64,000 nucleotides of DNA from Phlyctochytrium arcticum (taxonomy: Eukaryota > Chytridiomycota > Chytridiomycetes > Chytridiales > Chytridiaceae), in NCBI GenBank assembly GCA_025602905.1, contig JAHLKI010000006.1, positions 620,001 to 684,000 of the forward strand, read 5' to 3'. Shown here piece after piece: positions 10,292 to 21,093 of the stretch. Each line of letters begins with the position of its first letter. The stretch's first letter is position 1. The notes beneath the pieces are model-generated. The model saw only the letters and a program-made list of their open reading frames with translations. It did not search any database and was not told where the DNA came from. Made by a program: the position numbers and the translations under genes.

Positions 10292-13091
10292 ATGCGAAAT
10301 GATCCTCGACTCCTGGGCTCACCTCCCCCACCAGCGATTCAGCAATCTCAGGGATGGTTTTCCAAGATCGCTGGACTCATGTCGGAAGATAGCCCCAATG
10401 CCTCAAATCCATCGGGGGGAGGAGGAGCTGGAGCACCGGGACGACCACATATGGCGCGAGGAATCAGTGGTGGAATAGCTGGGATCAGCGGGCCCTCCAA
10501 TTTTGTCAAAAAAGTTCATGTGGACTCTGATTTTAATTGGTTTGGTGAAGGGGTAAGTTTTTCCTTTCCGATAATATTTTTTTTGAGTGTCCGTGCTGAT
10601 GTTTACCCATTGGATAGGATCCAAAGGAGATGTTTGTGCTGGAGGAAAAGTTGGGGGAAGGAGCGTTTGGTGCCGTCTACAAGGCCAAATTGACCACGAC
10701 CGGTTTCGTCCTAGCCATCAAGCAAATCCAAGCCGACCGTGAACACGAACGAGACGCCATCAAAAAAGAAATCGACCTGCTCCGCCAATGTCGCCACCAC
10801 AACGTATTGCAGTATTACGGATGTGTGCCAGTGGGCGAGGCCATGTGGATCTTGACGGATTACTGCGGGGCGGGGAGTGTCAGTGATTGTATGGAGTTGT
10901 TGGAAAGTACGATGAGTGAACCGCAGACGGCTATCGTGATGGCAGCGGCGCTGGAGGGGTTGGCTTTCTTGCACGAGAAGGGAGTTGTTCATCGGGATGT
11001 CAAGGCGGCCAATATTTTGTTGACGGAGGAGGGTGAAGTCAAAATTGCTGATTTTGGTGTGTCGGAGCAGTTGACGCAAACGGTGGGAGCTCGGCGGACA
11101 GTCGTTGGCACACCGTACTGGATGAGGTAAATTGAATCAGTTCATTGATTTATTCTGTTGCTAATAATCTTGGTAGTCCGGAGGTGATTAGCGGAAATGG
11201 CTACGGAACCGAAGCTGATATATGGTCATTGGGCATCACTGCCATCGAAATGATTGACGGCGTCCCACCCCATCACAACCTCCATCCCATGCGCGCCATG
11301 TTCAAAATCCCTTTCCTTCCTTCACCCACCGTGCAACATCCCGAAAAAGCATCAGCAGAGCTTTTAAATTTTCTTAGTAAATGTCTGACCAAGGATCCAA
11401 CGACCCGACCGACTGCGCGCGATTTGCTTGCCCACCCTTTCGTCGCTGCGTATGCCGGCAAGAAAGGGGCGGAAGGACGAGAGTCGCGCAAGATTCTAAT
11501 TGACAAGGTGCAAGCAGCGGTTCTCGCACGGCGACAAAAAGCTCAGGCGAAATTGTCGGCAGCGGCTGCCGCAACGGCAGCTGCGGCGGCTTTAGCTGGC
11601 ACCGACGATTCCAATACAATATCGGGCAATGCCACATTTATGAGCAAAACAGCTCGAAACAACAAAAAGACAAAAGGAAAGACTAAGAAAGCGAATGGGA
11701 AAACGCGTGGGGGGGATGGGGAGGGTGGGAACGCGGGCACGAATCTGGTCAAAAAGTTTGGGTTGGGCGGCGGGAATAAAACGGGTCAGGCCGGATCGGT
11801 TATTATCAAGAATGACGAAGTAGAAGATGAATCATCGGGAATGATGGGAACGTTCTTGGCGCATGGAAGTAATTCTGGATCAATGAATAGTATGGTGGTC
11901 AATAGTGTCGTGATGAGCAAGTCGGAAGACTTTGATGGGGGATCGGTCGTCATCAACAATGATGAGGATGCCAATGACCCCATGAAGTTGGTTTTGCAAT
12001 CTGTTCAGAGACAACAGAGTGAGGCCAACGAAGCGGCAATGGACGGGTCACCCTCCTCGGACAAAAGTACGCCATCACCAGCAACCCCCAAACTCGTCCT
12101 GCGACAAATGGACGGTGAAATGCCGCTAGGCGATCAGTTTCGTTCGTTCCGAGAGATGCTTACAGGGCATTTCAAAGAATTGTTGCCTGATGTGTCTCAA
12201 GCACTGGAAAAGGACTCGGAAATGGGAGCAACGCGACCAGACTCTGGGTTCTCGACCGGCAGTCCGACCAAAGAAATTGTGCAAAAGGAAAGTCAATCCC
12301 ATATTCACGTCCCCGTGCCAGTAGAGTCTCAGATAAAGAAGGGATCGAGTACGGTGATGCATGTTGCCACGGGTGCGACGGCACCTGGGTTTCTCCTTCC
12401 CGCGATAGACGCCGGGCTCGGTCAATCGTCCCCATCGGATAGTAGCAGAAAGCCGCTTGTTCCAGCCAGGGCGGCGAGTATCAAGGCCACCAGATCTCGG
12501 AGGTCGTCGTCAACGAGTTCCGACTCTATACCGTCCTTTGCATCCCGTATCGGCCGACCGCTCCCCAAACCGCCTGTTTCCGCTTCTAGTAGTCCCGCTC
12601 CTCCATCCATTCCAGAAGCCAAGTCACCGTCACCACAACGAGCATTTTCAACGTTACCTCCAGCAACACCACCATCGCCATCGGATCCAAGTACGAGTAT
12701 TTCAAGAGCCGCCGCAGCAGCGTCGGCCCTTGCCAAGTTCCGGCAACGCGCGGGATCTGTGGCATCGCCGTTGACCAGGGCCTTTTCTGCAACGTACTTA
12801 GACGTCAAGATGGCGGTTCTGACGGCCGGTGCAGACGCGTTGCGCGAGCGACCAGATGTATGGGGACGCACCATGTTTGTATGTATGGCATTGTCTAGGT
12901 ACGCAGCACAGCGGACGTGGGACGCCATCCGCTTCTGGGGCCGATGGACAAGAAGCGAGTTGCGCAGGGAACCCATCGTGTGAGTATCGGTACGCCACAA
13001 CGTTCTTCCCACTGATACTAATTCGCAATTTTTTCCCAGGCATACCGTTTACATTGGCCTCATTTTGTACCTTTACTCTCGAGCAAAATAG
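10292..13091 (+). CDS. STE20-family (GCK, MST/Hippo-like) serine/threonine kinase with hydrophobic tail
   Basis: Exons 10292-10552, 10618-11126, 11177-12979 and 13040-13091 give 874 residues. The kinase domain spans about residues 92-345. It has a Gly loop (GEGAFGAV, from G100), ATP-binding Lys122, HRDVKAANILL with D214, DFG at D232, and VGTPYWM-SPEV, which forms across an intron. The segment DIWSLGITAIEMIDGVPP plus HPMRAMFKIP is close to the MST/Hippo/Krs subgroup. A long Ala-, Ser- and Lys-rich tail follows; no SARAH domain was seen. A stop at 12981-12983 would end the protein at REPIV, but GTGAGT at 12980 and a TTTTCCCAG acceptor at 13039 allow a fourth exon ending in a hydrophobic stretch (TVYIGLILYLYS) and a stop at 13089-13091. 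The last exon is the least certain part. Confidence 0.9.
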
Positions 13092-13676
13092 TTTCTTTTT
13101 TCCCCATGTCACGCATAGTAATACCCAATATTCACATCCTTCATCTCACAGCAGATGCGATTGTTTCATCCTTTACAATTGATAAAAATCAGGCCAAGAT
13201 GGTAGAATAAAACCGAGTCAGACGGGGCCGGCTGTCCTTCCTACTGGGTTGGAATATCCCAGAGGAGCAAATCTTCAACGAGCGACGAGCGGCCATGCGA
13301 AACGGCACACTCAGTCGCTCCACTTCGTGCTGGACGGCGGCCCTACGTCTCATCCTCCCCGGTGATATGTGCGACTTTGTTAGAAAACAAAGCGAGGTAC
13401 GACTGACTCCACATATGATCCTGAAGAGTTGGTCGATATCGAAAAAGGGGAGGGGCCGGGAGCGCCGGCCTTTTATACTCTCAGAGGGGCCCGTGCCACC
13501 CGCGCCACGACAAGAAAAAGCACGGGCCAATGAGCGGGCAGCTTCCCGTGGCTGGTTCATTTAACGTAACCCTGAGTCAGCAGACGGTCGCGTGACCCAT
13601 TCGAACTGGCGACAGCGCATGTGAAAGTTTACCCGCCCTAGCCGTCGTAAACACAAGAATCAACGCCCCCGTTTCG
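13092..13676. other. Intergenic with a 9-bp inverted repeat
   Basis: No gene is supported. A perfect inverted repeat (GGCCCGTGC at 13488-13496 and GCACGGGCC at 13520-13528) could form a hairpin with a 23-nt loop. Its role is unknown. An open frame at 13295-13564 looks non-coding. Confidence 0.5.
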
Positions 13677-13684
13677 TATAAAAG
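13677..13684 (+). promoter_or_regulatory. TATA box of the fumarate reductase gene
   Basis: TATAAAAG stands 78 nt before a clear 5'-UTR donor site and 225 nt before the start codon. This fits a transcription start near 13710. Confidence 0.7.
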
Positions 13685-13754
13685 GCTCTCCTTCCCACGA
13701 ACCCCCCCTTGCTTCCCGCTTGGCTTATCCTCCTACTTTTACACATAGCACAAG

Positions 13755-13860
13755 GTATGTGTCTTGAATTTCCCTGCGGGCGGGCGATGCTTTTATGAGC
13801 ATCACGCGTCTGAGATTCTGGAAACTGTGACGGCTGACGCGGAGGGTTCTCGTTTTTTAG
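13755..13860 (+). other. 5'-UTR intron of the fumarate reductase gene
   Basis: GTATGT at 13755 follows CACAAG, and a T-rich tract ends in TTTTTTAG at 13860. The segment between the TATA box and the start codon would otherwise carry an upstream ATG inside this intron. Leader introns often accompany high expression, in line with the C-ending codon preference of this gene. Confidence 0.65.
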
Positions 13861-13908
13861 ACCCATCTCCATCTTCGCAATCTTACTTTTGAAACACCCA
13901 TAACAAAC

Positions 13909-15999
13909 ATGGCATCCCGCGTCATTATCGTTGGTGGAGGTCTTGCTGGTCTCTCGGCCGCGCACACTGTCCTCGAACGTGGCGGTAACGTTATTCTTCT
14001 CGACAAGAATGGCTTCTTGGGAGGTGAGTTGATCGTACAACTGCGCACTGTTGTGCCGAATCCGCGTTTTTGAATACTGAATTTGTTTCACAGGAAATTC
14101 TACCAAAGCGACCTCTGGTATTAACGGTGCCGGAACCGCCACACAGCGCACGCTCAACATTCCCGTAAGTATTTGATAAATAATGGTTTCATTGGTAGAA
14201 CTCGCGAGCTAAGCAACAAAAAACAGGACACATCCGAGATCTTTTACGAAGACTCTGCCAAATCCGCTCGTGATTTGATCATCCCCCCATTGACCAAGGT
14301 CCTCACCTACCAGTCTGGTGCCGCCGTCGAATGGATTCAGGAAAAGTTTCAAGTTGATTTGTCTCTCGTGTCGCGATTGGGAGGTCACTCTCAGCCACGA
14401 ACCCACCGTGGAAAGGAAATGTTCCCTGGAATGACCATTACCTACGCTCTGATGGAAACTCTCGAGGACTTGGCCACTGCCGAGCCAAACCGCGCCAAGG
14501 TCATCAAAAAGGCCAATGTCAAGAAGCTGATTCAAGAGAATGGCAAAACCATCGGTGTCGAATACGAGCGTGATGGCAAGACATGGAAGGAGTACGGTCC
14601 AGTCATTATCGCCACGGGTGGTTACGCTGCCGATTTCACTGAAACCTCTCTCTTGAAGAAATACCGGTATGTAACGTGTTGTCGTACCCGCAAAACCCAT
14701 GTTTATTTACTCTCTCGCCATTTTGCAGGCCAGAGTTGTGGGACTTGCCTACCACAAACGGTGATCACTGTACGGGTGACGGTATCAAGATGACTCTTGC
14801 CGCCGGTGGTAACACTCTGCACATGGAAAAGGTGCAAGTGCACCCTACCGGTCTGGTTGACCCCAACGAGCCCGATGCCAAGGTCAAGTTTTTGGCCGCT
14901 GAGGCACTCCGTGGTGTTGGTGGTCTTTTACTTGATGGCAACGGTCACCGATTCTGTGACGAACTTGGTCACCGTGATTACGTCACTGGCGAAATGTGGA
15001 AGGGCAAGGGTCCATTCCGTTTGATTCTGAACGGAAAGGGTGGAAAGGAGATTGAATGGCACTGCAAGGTGGGTCCTGTGAATGAGCGAGTGTCGCCGCC
15101 GAAACTTTTTCTCACCGTACACATCTTTTTCACAGCACTACATGGGTCGTGGCTTGATGAAGCACTTTAAGGGTGCTGACGCCTTGGCCAAGGAAATGGG
15201 CATCAACGTCAAGACTTTGGACGAGACCTTTACCAAGTACAATGAGATTGCCCGATCAAAGAAGGATCCTTTCGGCAAAAAGTTCTTCCACAACTTGCCT
15301 TTCATCGCCGATGATGAGTTCTGGGTTGCTATTGTTACTCCAGTTCTCCACTTTACCATGGGTGGTATCCAGATTGACGATCAGTCTCGAGTCCTCAACA
15401 CTAGCGGTCAGGTCATGCCCGGTTTGATTGCTTGTGGAGAGGTTGCTGGTGGTGTGCACGGTGCCAACCGTCTCGGTGGAAGTTCCCTTCTTGGCTGTGT
15501 CGTCTACGGTCGTGTTGCTGGTGCCACTGCTGCTCAGTACTTGCTCCAGGACCTGTCCAATCAGTCTGCCTCTCGCCGTATCGGTGGTATTGCCGGCCAT
15601 CTCGGCGGAGCACCCATCACCATCTCGGTTGGCGGCGTCAACATTGGCCTGTCTTTTGACGGTCAAGGTCAAGGACAACAGCAACAGATTGAAGGTGCCC
15701 AGACAGAGCCCCGACCAACAGAGGCCAACACTGGCCCTGAGCCAAAGGCAGCACCCAAGAAGCAAGGCGAATACACCCTGGCTGAAGTCGCCAAGCACAA
15801 CACGGAAAAGGACTGCTGGGTCGTCGTCAATGGACAAGTCCTCGATGTCACCAACTTCCTAGGGGACCACCCAGGTGGTCGTAAGGCAATTTTGATCTAC
15901 GCTGGTCGCGATGCTACTGAGGAGTTTAACATGCTGCACAAGAAGGAAGTTGTGCAAAAGTACGCCCCTGAAACTATTCTTGGCACTCTCAAGAAATAA
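13909..15999 (+). CDS. Soluble fumarate reductase fused to cytochrome b5
   Basis: Five exons (13909-14023, 14094-14164, 14227-14666, 14729-15068, 15136-15999) give 609 residues. The N-terminus holds the FAD dinucleotide fold (VIIVGGGLAGLSAAH), then GGNSTKATSGINGAGT, the substrate-region motif FHTMGG-like (LHFTMGGIQID) and GEVAGGVHGANRLGGSSLL, as in the yeast Osm1/Frd1 flavoproteins. A Pro/Gln linker leads to a C-terminal cytochrome b5 domain with the haem ligand in FLGDHPGGRKA. It should reduce fumarate to succinate, re-oxidising FADH2 or NADH. The protein begins directly at the FAD fold with no targeting peptide, unlike Osm1, so it is predicted to be cytosolic. Codon use is strongly biased, which suggests high expression. 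Confidence 0.95.
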
Positions 16000-16493
16000 G
16001 CAATATTGATCTCTTAGCATTCTCTCTTTTTACACGAAAATATACATCATTTCTTTGTTTCTTTGATTATAACGTTCAGGTGGCGAAAAATAAATAACTT
16101 TTCCAAAAGTTTTATATCGGCAGAGGATTTCCCTCATCTACCTAGTTCAAAAAAGTGTGATATTGATGGACAAAAAGCGTTATATCGCTGCGTGTATTGA
16201 AACAAGCGAATGCGCGGAACGCGCATCTGATCTTAGTTTCCCACTGTCTTTACTTGTGGAGGTTTTTGTGGAGAGAACGAACACTCATGTACACGTATAT
16301 ATGTTAAGGTCTCCCTCACGCTCCCTTTGTAATACTTGACGGTTTTCACCACTATGAACAACCTCGATAACCGTTGCAATCCTCACGCCCAATCCGACGA
16401 TCTGCCCATGTTTGACACCCCCTATTCAGTCCCCTATTGACGCTTGACGCCCCGGCCCCTTCTTGGCGTATTATATACGTAAAAGCTTGAACC
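16000..16493. other. Intergenic, nothing recognised beyond a TATA-like tract
   Basis: TTATATACG at 16471-16479 is TATA-like but lies only about 20 nt before the ATG used for the next gene. That leaves no room for a normal leader, so either this is not its TATA box or the true start is further down. Confidence 0.4.
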
Positions 16494-18000
16494 ATGAACC
16501 AACGTGCCCACCCGTTTCCTCTTTCAAACCTTTCTCACTGCTCTGGTCAACAACCACAACTACCTTATGAGGACTTTACCGATTACTTGCACACATTGCT
16601 GGACCTCGCCTCCGCCTGTCGGTTGTGGAGGGACAGACGCCGGGTAGGTGTCCACTGACTCTTTGTATGTATCAACATGTTCAACCAACTGATTCATGTC
16701 TTTCTTTCTTCCTCTACAGCGCTTTCTGGCACGAAGCGTCGACGTCTGCCGTCATCCAAGAAAGACGTCGCCACTCACGATCAGCCATGACCCTTCTGGA
16801 TCCGCCAATTCTGCTTTCGAAGATGTCGAAATTGCGCTTGCCACTCAGAGATCGAAACAAGGTGTGTATCCGAGATGTCACTGTTCTTTGATCCGTTTCT
16901 TATTTGATGTTTTGCAGATTTCGAGCGAGAAAGGTTGCCCGGGCAAGGGTCATCCGGGTCATCATCATCCAACCGCAAGAAAGCCGCTGCCAAATCCCCC
17001 GCATCTGCGTCCGCCACCACCAAAAAGCCCGACGGTCCACTCCGCAAAACCAGGCACCACTTCACTGTGAGCATGGAACCAGAAAGAGTCGCTGCATACC
17101 GTGCGGAGGAGGATCCGTTTGCGACCACAAGAAACTCCAACAAAATTGCAAGATCTGCAGTGCTGCCACATTTTGCCAGCATGGAAAGAGAAAGACTCGT
17201 TGCGTACCTTGCAAGGAAGCGAAGTTTGTGATCACAACAATGCCAAGTCCATGTGCAAAGAATGCAAAGGAAGCGCCCTCTGTCAACACGGGAGGGAGAA
17301 GCGTCGGTGCCACGAGTGCGGAGGAAGCGCCGTGTGTGAACACGGGAGGGAGAGTCGTCATTGCAAGGACTGCGGCGGCACACCTCGCGTGAGGATTCGA
17401 TGTCAACCGACGTGCGTCGATTGTGGGTTGTGGCAGGTGACAAAAAGAGGTGGCCGCTGCCAGTACTGCAACCTGAAGTCTGTACGCCGGTCGATGTACG
17501 ACAAACGACGAGCAGAGCAACAAGTGAACACCCATCTCGCTCAAGCCCTGGATTCCTCCTTCGTCGTGTACCCAGTTGGCACGTACGCTCCGTTCAGCGC
17601 CTGTGGAGACGATCGAAAGCCGGATACCGTGGTCCGAAAAGATGACTTTATGGGACTCATTGAAACGGACGAAAACGGGCACCGATCCTCGAGGTACACC
17701 ACAACTTGCGAGTGGGCAAAAGCCTTGGGGCATGCCCAATCCGGACTCCAAACGGAAGGGGTCAAGCGCATTGGGTTCTTCCGCATCAATCCGGACGCGT
17801 GGATGGTCGATGGCCGTAAAAAGGAGTGCCCATTGGTCGACCGAATGGAGCTTCTGACGACAAAGATTGAAGAAGCGGCGAAGAACCAGACAAAGGCATT
17901 TTCCATGACCATTCTATACTTCCCATCACCACTCGACAATCCCGTCCAAGAAGTGGCTCAAGACGTGATTGACGATTGGATGGATGAATTGGCGGGTTAG
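16494..18000 (+). pseudogene. Cys-His repeat plus restriction-endonuclease-like protein, broken by two frameshifts
   Basis: Introns at 16644-16719 and 16862-16917 join a basic Ser/Ala/Lys-rich N-terminus in one frame. At 17064-17066 the frame must shift by one base to enter a tandem array of about six Cys-His repeats (C-x-H-x6-C-x2-C, spaced five residues apart, for example CEHGTRKSRCIPC and CQHGREKRRCHEC). A second shift of the same sense is needed at 17225-17227. After it the frame is open to the TAG at 17998-18000. The C-terminal domain has DDFMGLIETDENGHRSS and FFRINPDAW, resembling a PD-(D/E)xK-like nuclease core. I associate this repeat-plus-nuclease layout with proteins of giant viruses and algae. 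Two lesions favour a decaying gene. Assembly indels are the alternative. Confidence 0.6.
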
Positions 18001-18402
18001 ACTGTGTACTCGTATATATCTTTTCCCTTTGTTTCCTGTTGTTGTGTTGTGTGGCATATATCTTTTCCTTTTGTTTGTTAAAATATACTGATTTACTTGG
18101 TCATTAAATCTCTGTTGTTGTGTGGTATATATCGACATCTCCGAGTTTGTGTTTTCCCTGAGATGTCATTCACTTGCCAGGCCTCGTCGTTTCCGGGCAG
18201 AGCGAGTTCTATATTTGAGGGCAAAGGCGTGTAAGAGATGAAAGACGACAGGCAACAGTAGAGGTAAAGGCGCTACAGCGATGAGGTATCATTTGATTAC
18301 AAAAAGGGAAAGCTCCAAGAATACAAAACTATCAGAAAAACGTGGGAAATCTACTAACTAAATAAACTAATTCTAAGGTAAACGGTGAGGGAGAGGCAGC
18401 GC
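18001..18402. other. Convergent 3' intergenic region with imperfect repeats
   Basis: Between 18010 and 18135 the pattern ATATATCTTTTCC with TGTTGTTGTG recurs two to three times. No gene is seen. It separates two convergent genes and probably holds both 3' ends. Confidence 0.5.
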
Positions 18403-20492
18403 TCAAAACATGGGAATGGCATCCGCAGCATGGCCACCCGGCCGCCCCGTTGTCCATTCCTCGGTCTTCAGGTCCGCCAGGGCACCCAACGCCTTCATCT
18501 CTTGCACCATAAACTGCTGCAACAATTCCGGCTCCCGAATCACATCCGGGTCCGCCGTAAAGTTCATCCACACCGACCCGTAATAACTCACAGCCGAGAC
18601 CTGTAGGAGCACATTGGGGACCACGGGCTGGACAGCCACTACGGGCTCGCCGCACAGGTAGATCCGGTGCTCAAACCCTGGCACGTTGGTGAATATACAC
18701 GTGTGATTCGAAAACATATCTTGACTGGTCTGGGCCGCCATGCCTGCACCAAAACATTTCACGGCCAGTGCCTGGAGTGCGGTGGCCACCAGCGGTTCCG
18801 GGCTGGACTTGATATGGTCCATGGCCCGTTTGGCAGCCTGCACGCGGTCCAGCGGTGTCTCATGCCGAACCGGCAATTCCGTCGAAATCATGGTCCACTT
18901 GTTGTGTAATTCATCCAGGGGGCGAGGGAAGGAGTAAGGGAGAAGAGCCCGCATCCGGAGTTTGGCTTGTTTTTTGGATTCGACAATATGGGTGCTTTCG
19001 AAATGCTCTAGGTAGGAACGGATACTACCGCCCAGGGCGGCGAGGAGGACGTCGTTGACCGTGACGTGGAGCTTGTTTTTGATGTCTTTGATGTACTGGA
19101 GGGATATGGGTGGGACATAGACTATGACGCGTTTTTTGTTGGCAAAATGTTTGGTTGACGACTATATTTGTTTGTTTTTTTTGGTCAGATTTATGGGGTG
19201 CGCAGGGGAAATGAATGATCTTACCTTGATTTCCGTCGCGGGGTCGCCGCCAATAACGGGCAATGACAACACTTTAACTGTCGCTGCAGCCACTTTTCCA
19301 GCCATCACTGCTCCCTGCTTGGCTTTCTTGAGTGTAGAATGCTGATGCGTTTGCTTGGGTTTGGAAAACTTTTTGTCGGTCAATGTCATGGGTTTCCCTT
19401 TACCATCCGTCACCATATCCCCCAAAATCTGGACTTGCGACAATCCATCCCCAATGACATGGTGAATTTCAAAGATCAAACAGGAAAGACCATCGGGCGT
19501 GGCGTTTTGCACAAAATGGACCAGCCATAATGGTTTTGTCAAGTCCCATGGACGGCCAAACAGGTTTTCCATGTATTCCTTGATGGCGGTCTCATTGGCG
19601 ACTGTGGCAAAGGAAAAGTGAGGGGCAATGTTGAAGGGAACGACGGGTTGCCAGATGGTTTCGCCTTTCTTGAGGATGACGGGGATACTGCTGAATTGGT
19701 GGTATTTGGGCAAGATGCGCTCTTCGACCATGTGCTGAAAGTCGGCTGTGCTGGGCAGTTTCTTGACGTAGAACGCGCTGTAAACCGTGGTCGGCTAGAA
19801 AAGAAATTTCATCAATCTCTTGCTCATTATCGACACGAGTAGAAATACTTACCGGAATCCCAGACTTTTCGGGAAACGCACCACACTTTCCGGCCAGCAG
19901 CTGAGAAAACATGGACATTCGGCGTTCCCGGTGGGGTATCTCCACATGTTTGGCAGGCTCGGCATAGAGCGGGGTACTCGGCAACGCCGTTCCATTGAAC
20001 GTACACGAAGGACTATAACAAGCACGCGACTGCGCATCTGAGCCACCCTTGACGGCGGTGCGCGAGGGACAAGATGTGCTATAACATTGCAAGGGCGTTT
20101 TTGGCTTTGGCAGCGTTGGAGGTATGCGGGGAGCAGGCATTTTCCGAGCCAAGTGACGGGCTTTGACTTTGCTAGCCTTGAGCTTAAAGAACACATGGGC
20201 GAATCCCACCATTCCCGCCGCCAAAGTAAAAAGTCTAAAAAAATAATGTACCAAACATTCGTTTTTTGGGTTTAGACTATATCCTCAAAAGTAATGAAAA
20301 CAAATATGGCGTGGGGACTTACAATATGAGGGACATGTTTGCGGCGGGGTCTGAGCCGGACCTTGGTACATTACATCCTGAGGGTGCACCCTGAAGCTGA
20401 GCCGATTGGATGTCGAGGTCGGGGGGCGAGCAGGAGCCCAGATCGTCCTGATGAGGTGTAGTGGCAGCTCCGAGATCCGCAATGCTGTCCAT
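18403..20492 (-). CDS. WS/DGAT-type acyltransferase (wax ester synthase / diacylglycerol acyltransferase)
   Basis: Exons on the minus strand (20492-20323, 20234-19853, 19794-19225, 19161-18403) give 626 residues. The start is the ATG at 20492; the frame is open upstream to a TTG at 20555 but has no earlier ATG. A membrane segment (about residues 54-76, MSLILLFTLAAGMVGFAHVF) spans the first intron. The active site HHVIGDG (HHxxxDG, His295-His296, Asp300) is intact. The C-terminal half (TVNDVLLAALGGSIRSYL, FTNVPGF, VSYYGSVWMNFTAD) matches the WS/DGAT C-terminal domain. The enzyme should transfer acyl-CoA to fatty alcohols or diacylglycerol at the ER or lipid droplets. A Ser/Cys-rich linker lies between the membrane segment and the catalytic part. 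Confidence 0.9.
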
Positions 20493-21093
20493 CTTGAATC
20501 CTGATGCTCCTCGGCGTTTTCCACCAGTAGAAAATGTAAGTGAGAGCAATGGCAAAAGGATTGGACGATGCTGAGCGGAAGGTGCAAGCAGAGCGGAAAG
20601 TGTATCCTACGCCTGCGCCACGTTGTGTAAGCCGGGACTTTCCGGGTGAAAATTAATTTTCGATTCTTTTGCGAACTCGACAAGATTCTATTTCTTGATG
20701 CCACCCAGGGAGCGAAATGTTGCGATTTCTATATAAATCAGCCCTACTATCCTGGCAATCGATGATTTGATTGATTTCCCTTCAGTTGACGATAGATTCA
20801 AGACTTGTCCTGAGGCTGAATTTGTCCGCAACTGGCCCGCAACGGATTGAAATCGAACAATGCACACAACTTTTACATGAGTTGTAAATGTAAACCTTTG
20901 AAAACATTTTGGAATGGGCCGATACTTTTTCTTTCACTGGTGCAGGTGGTGCAGCAATTCTCTCCAGATACTCTCATCATGTTGGCCAATGATATAACAA
21001 GAGCTCATTTTATTCAAATTCACAACGACAAAGGATGTAACCTACGATTTTCTACTATAACCTACTTACACTCAACAAACATAACAAAACAGC
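20493..21093. other. Intergenic: promoter of the WS/DGAT gene and 3' flank of the fasciclin gene
   Basis: CTATATAA at 20729-20736 (TTATATAG on the minus strand) is a good TATA box about 240 nt before the WS/DGAT start codon. An out-of-frame ATG at about 20704 lies close to the expected transcription start and may or may not be in the leader. Nothing else was recognised. Confidence 0.5.

Noticed and set aside
10292..12983. Kinase gene ending at the TGA at 12981-12983
   Set aside because: A good donor overlaps this stop, and a matching acceptor gives an in-frame extra exon with a hydrophobic end. The shorter form is kept only as an intron-retention alternative.
16904..17230. Intron bridging the frames in the Cys-repeat gene
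   Set aside because: The only GT-AG pairs near the frame breaks would make introns of about 20 nt, or would remove conserved Cys-His repeats.
20323..20555. WS/DGAT start at 20555
   Set aside because: The codon there is TTG. The first ATG of the frame is at 20492.
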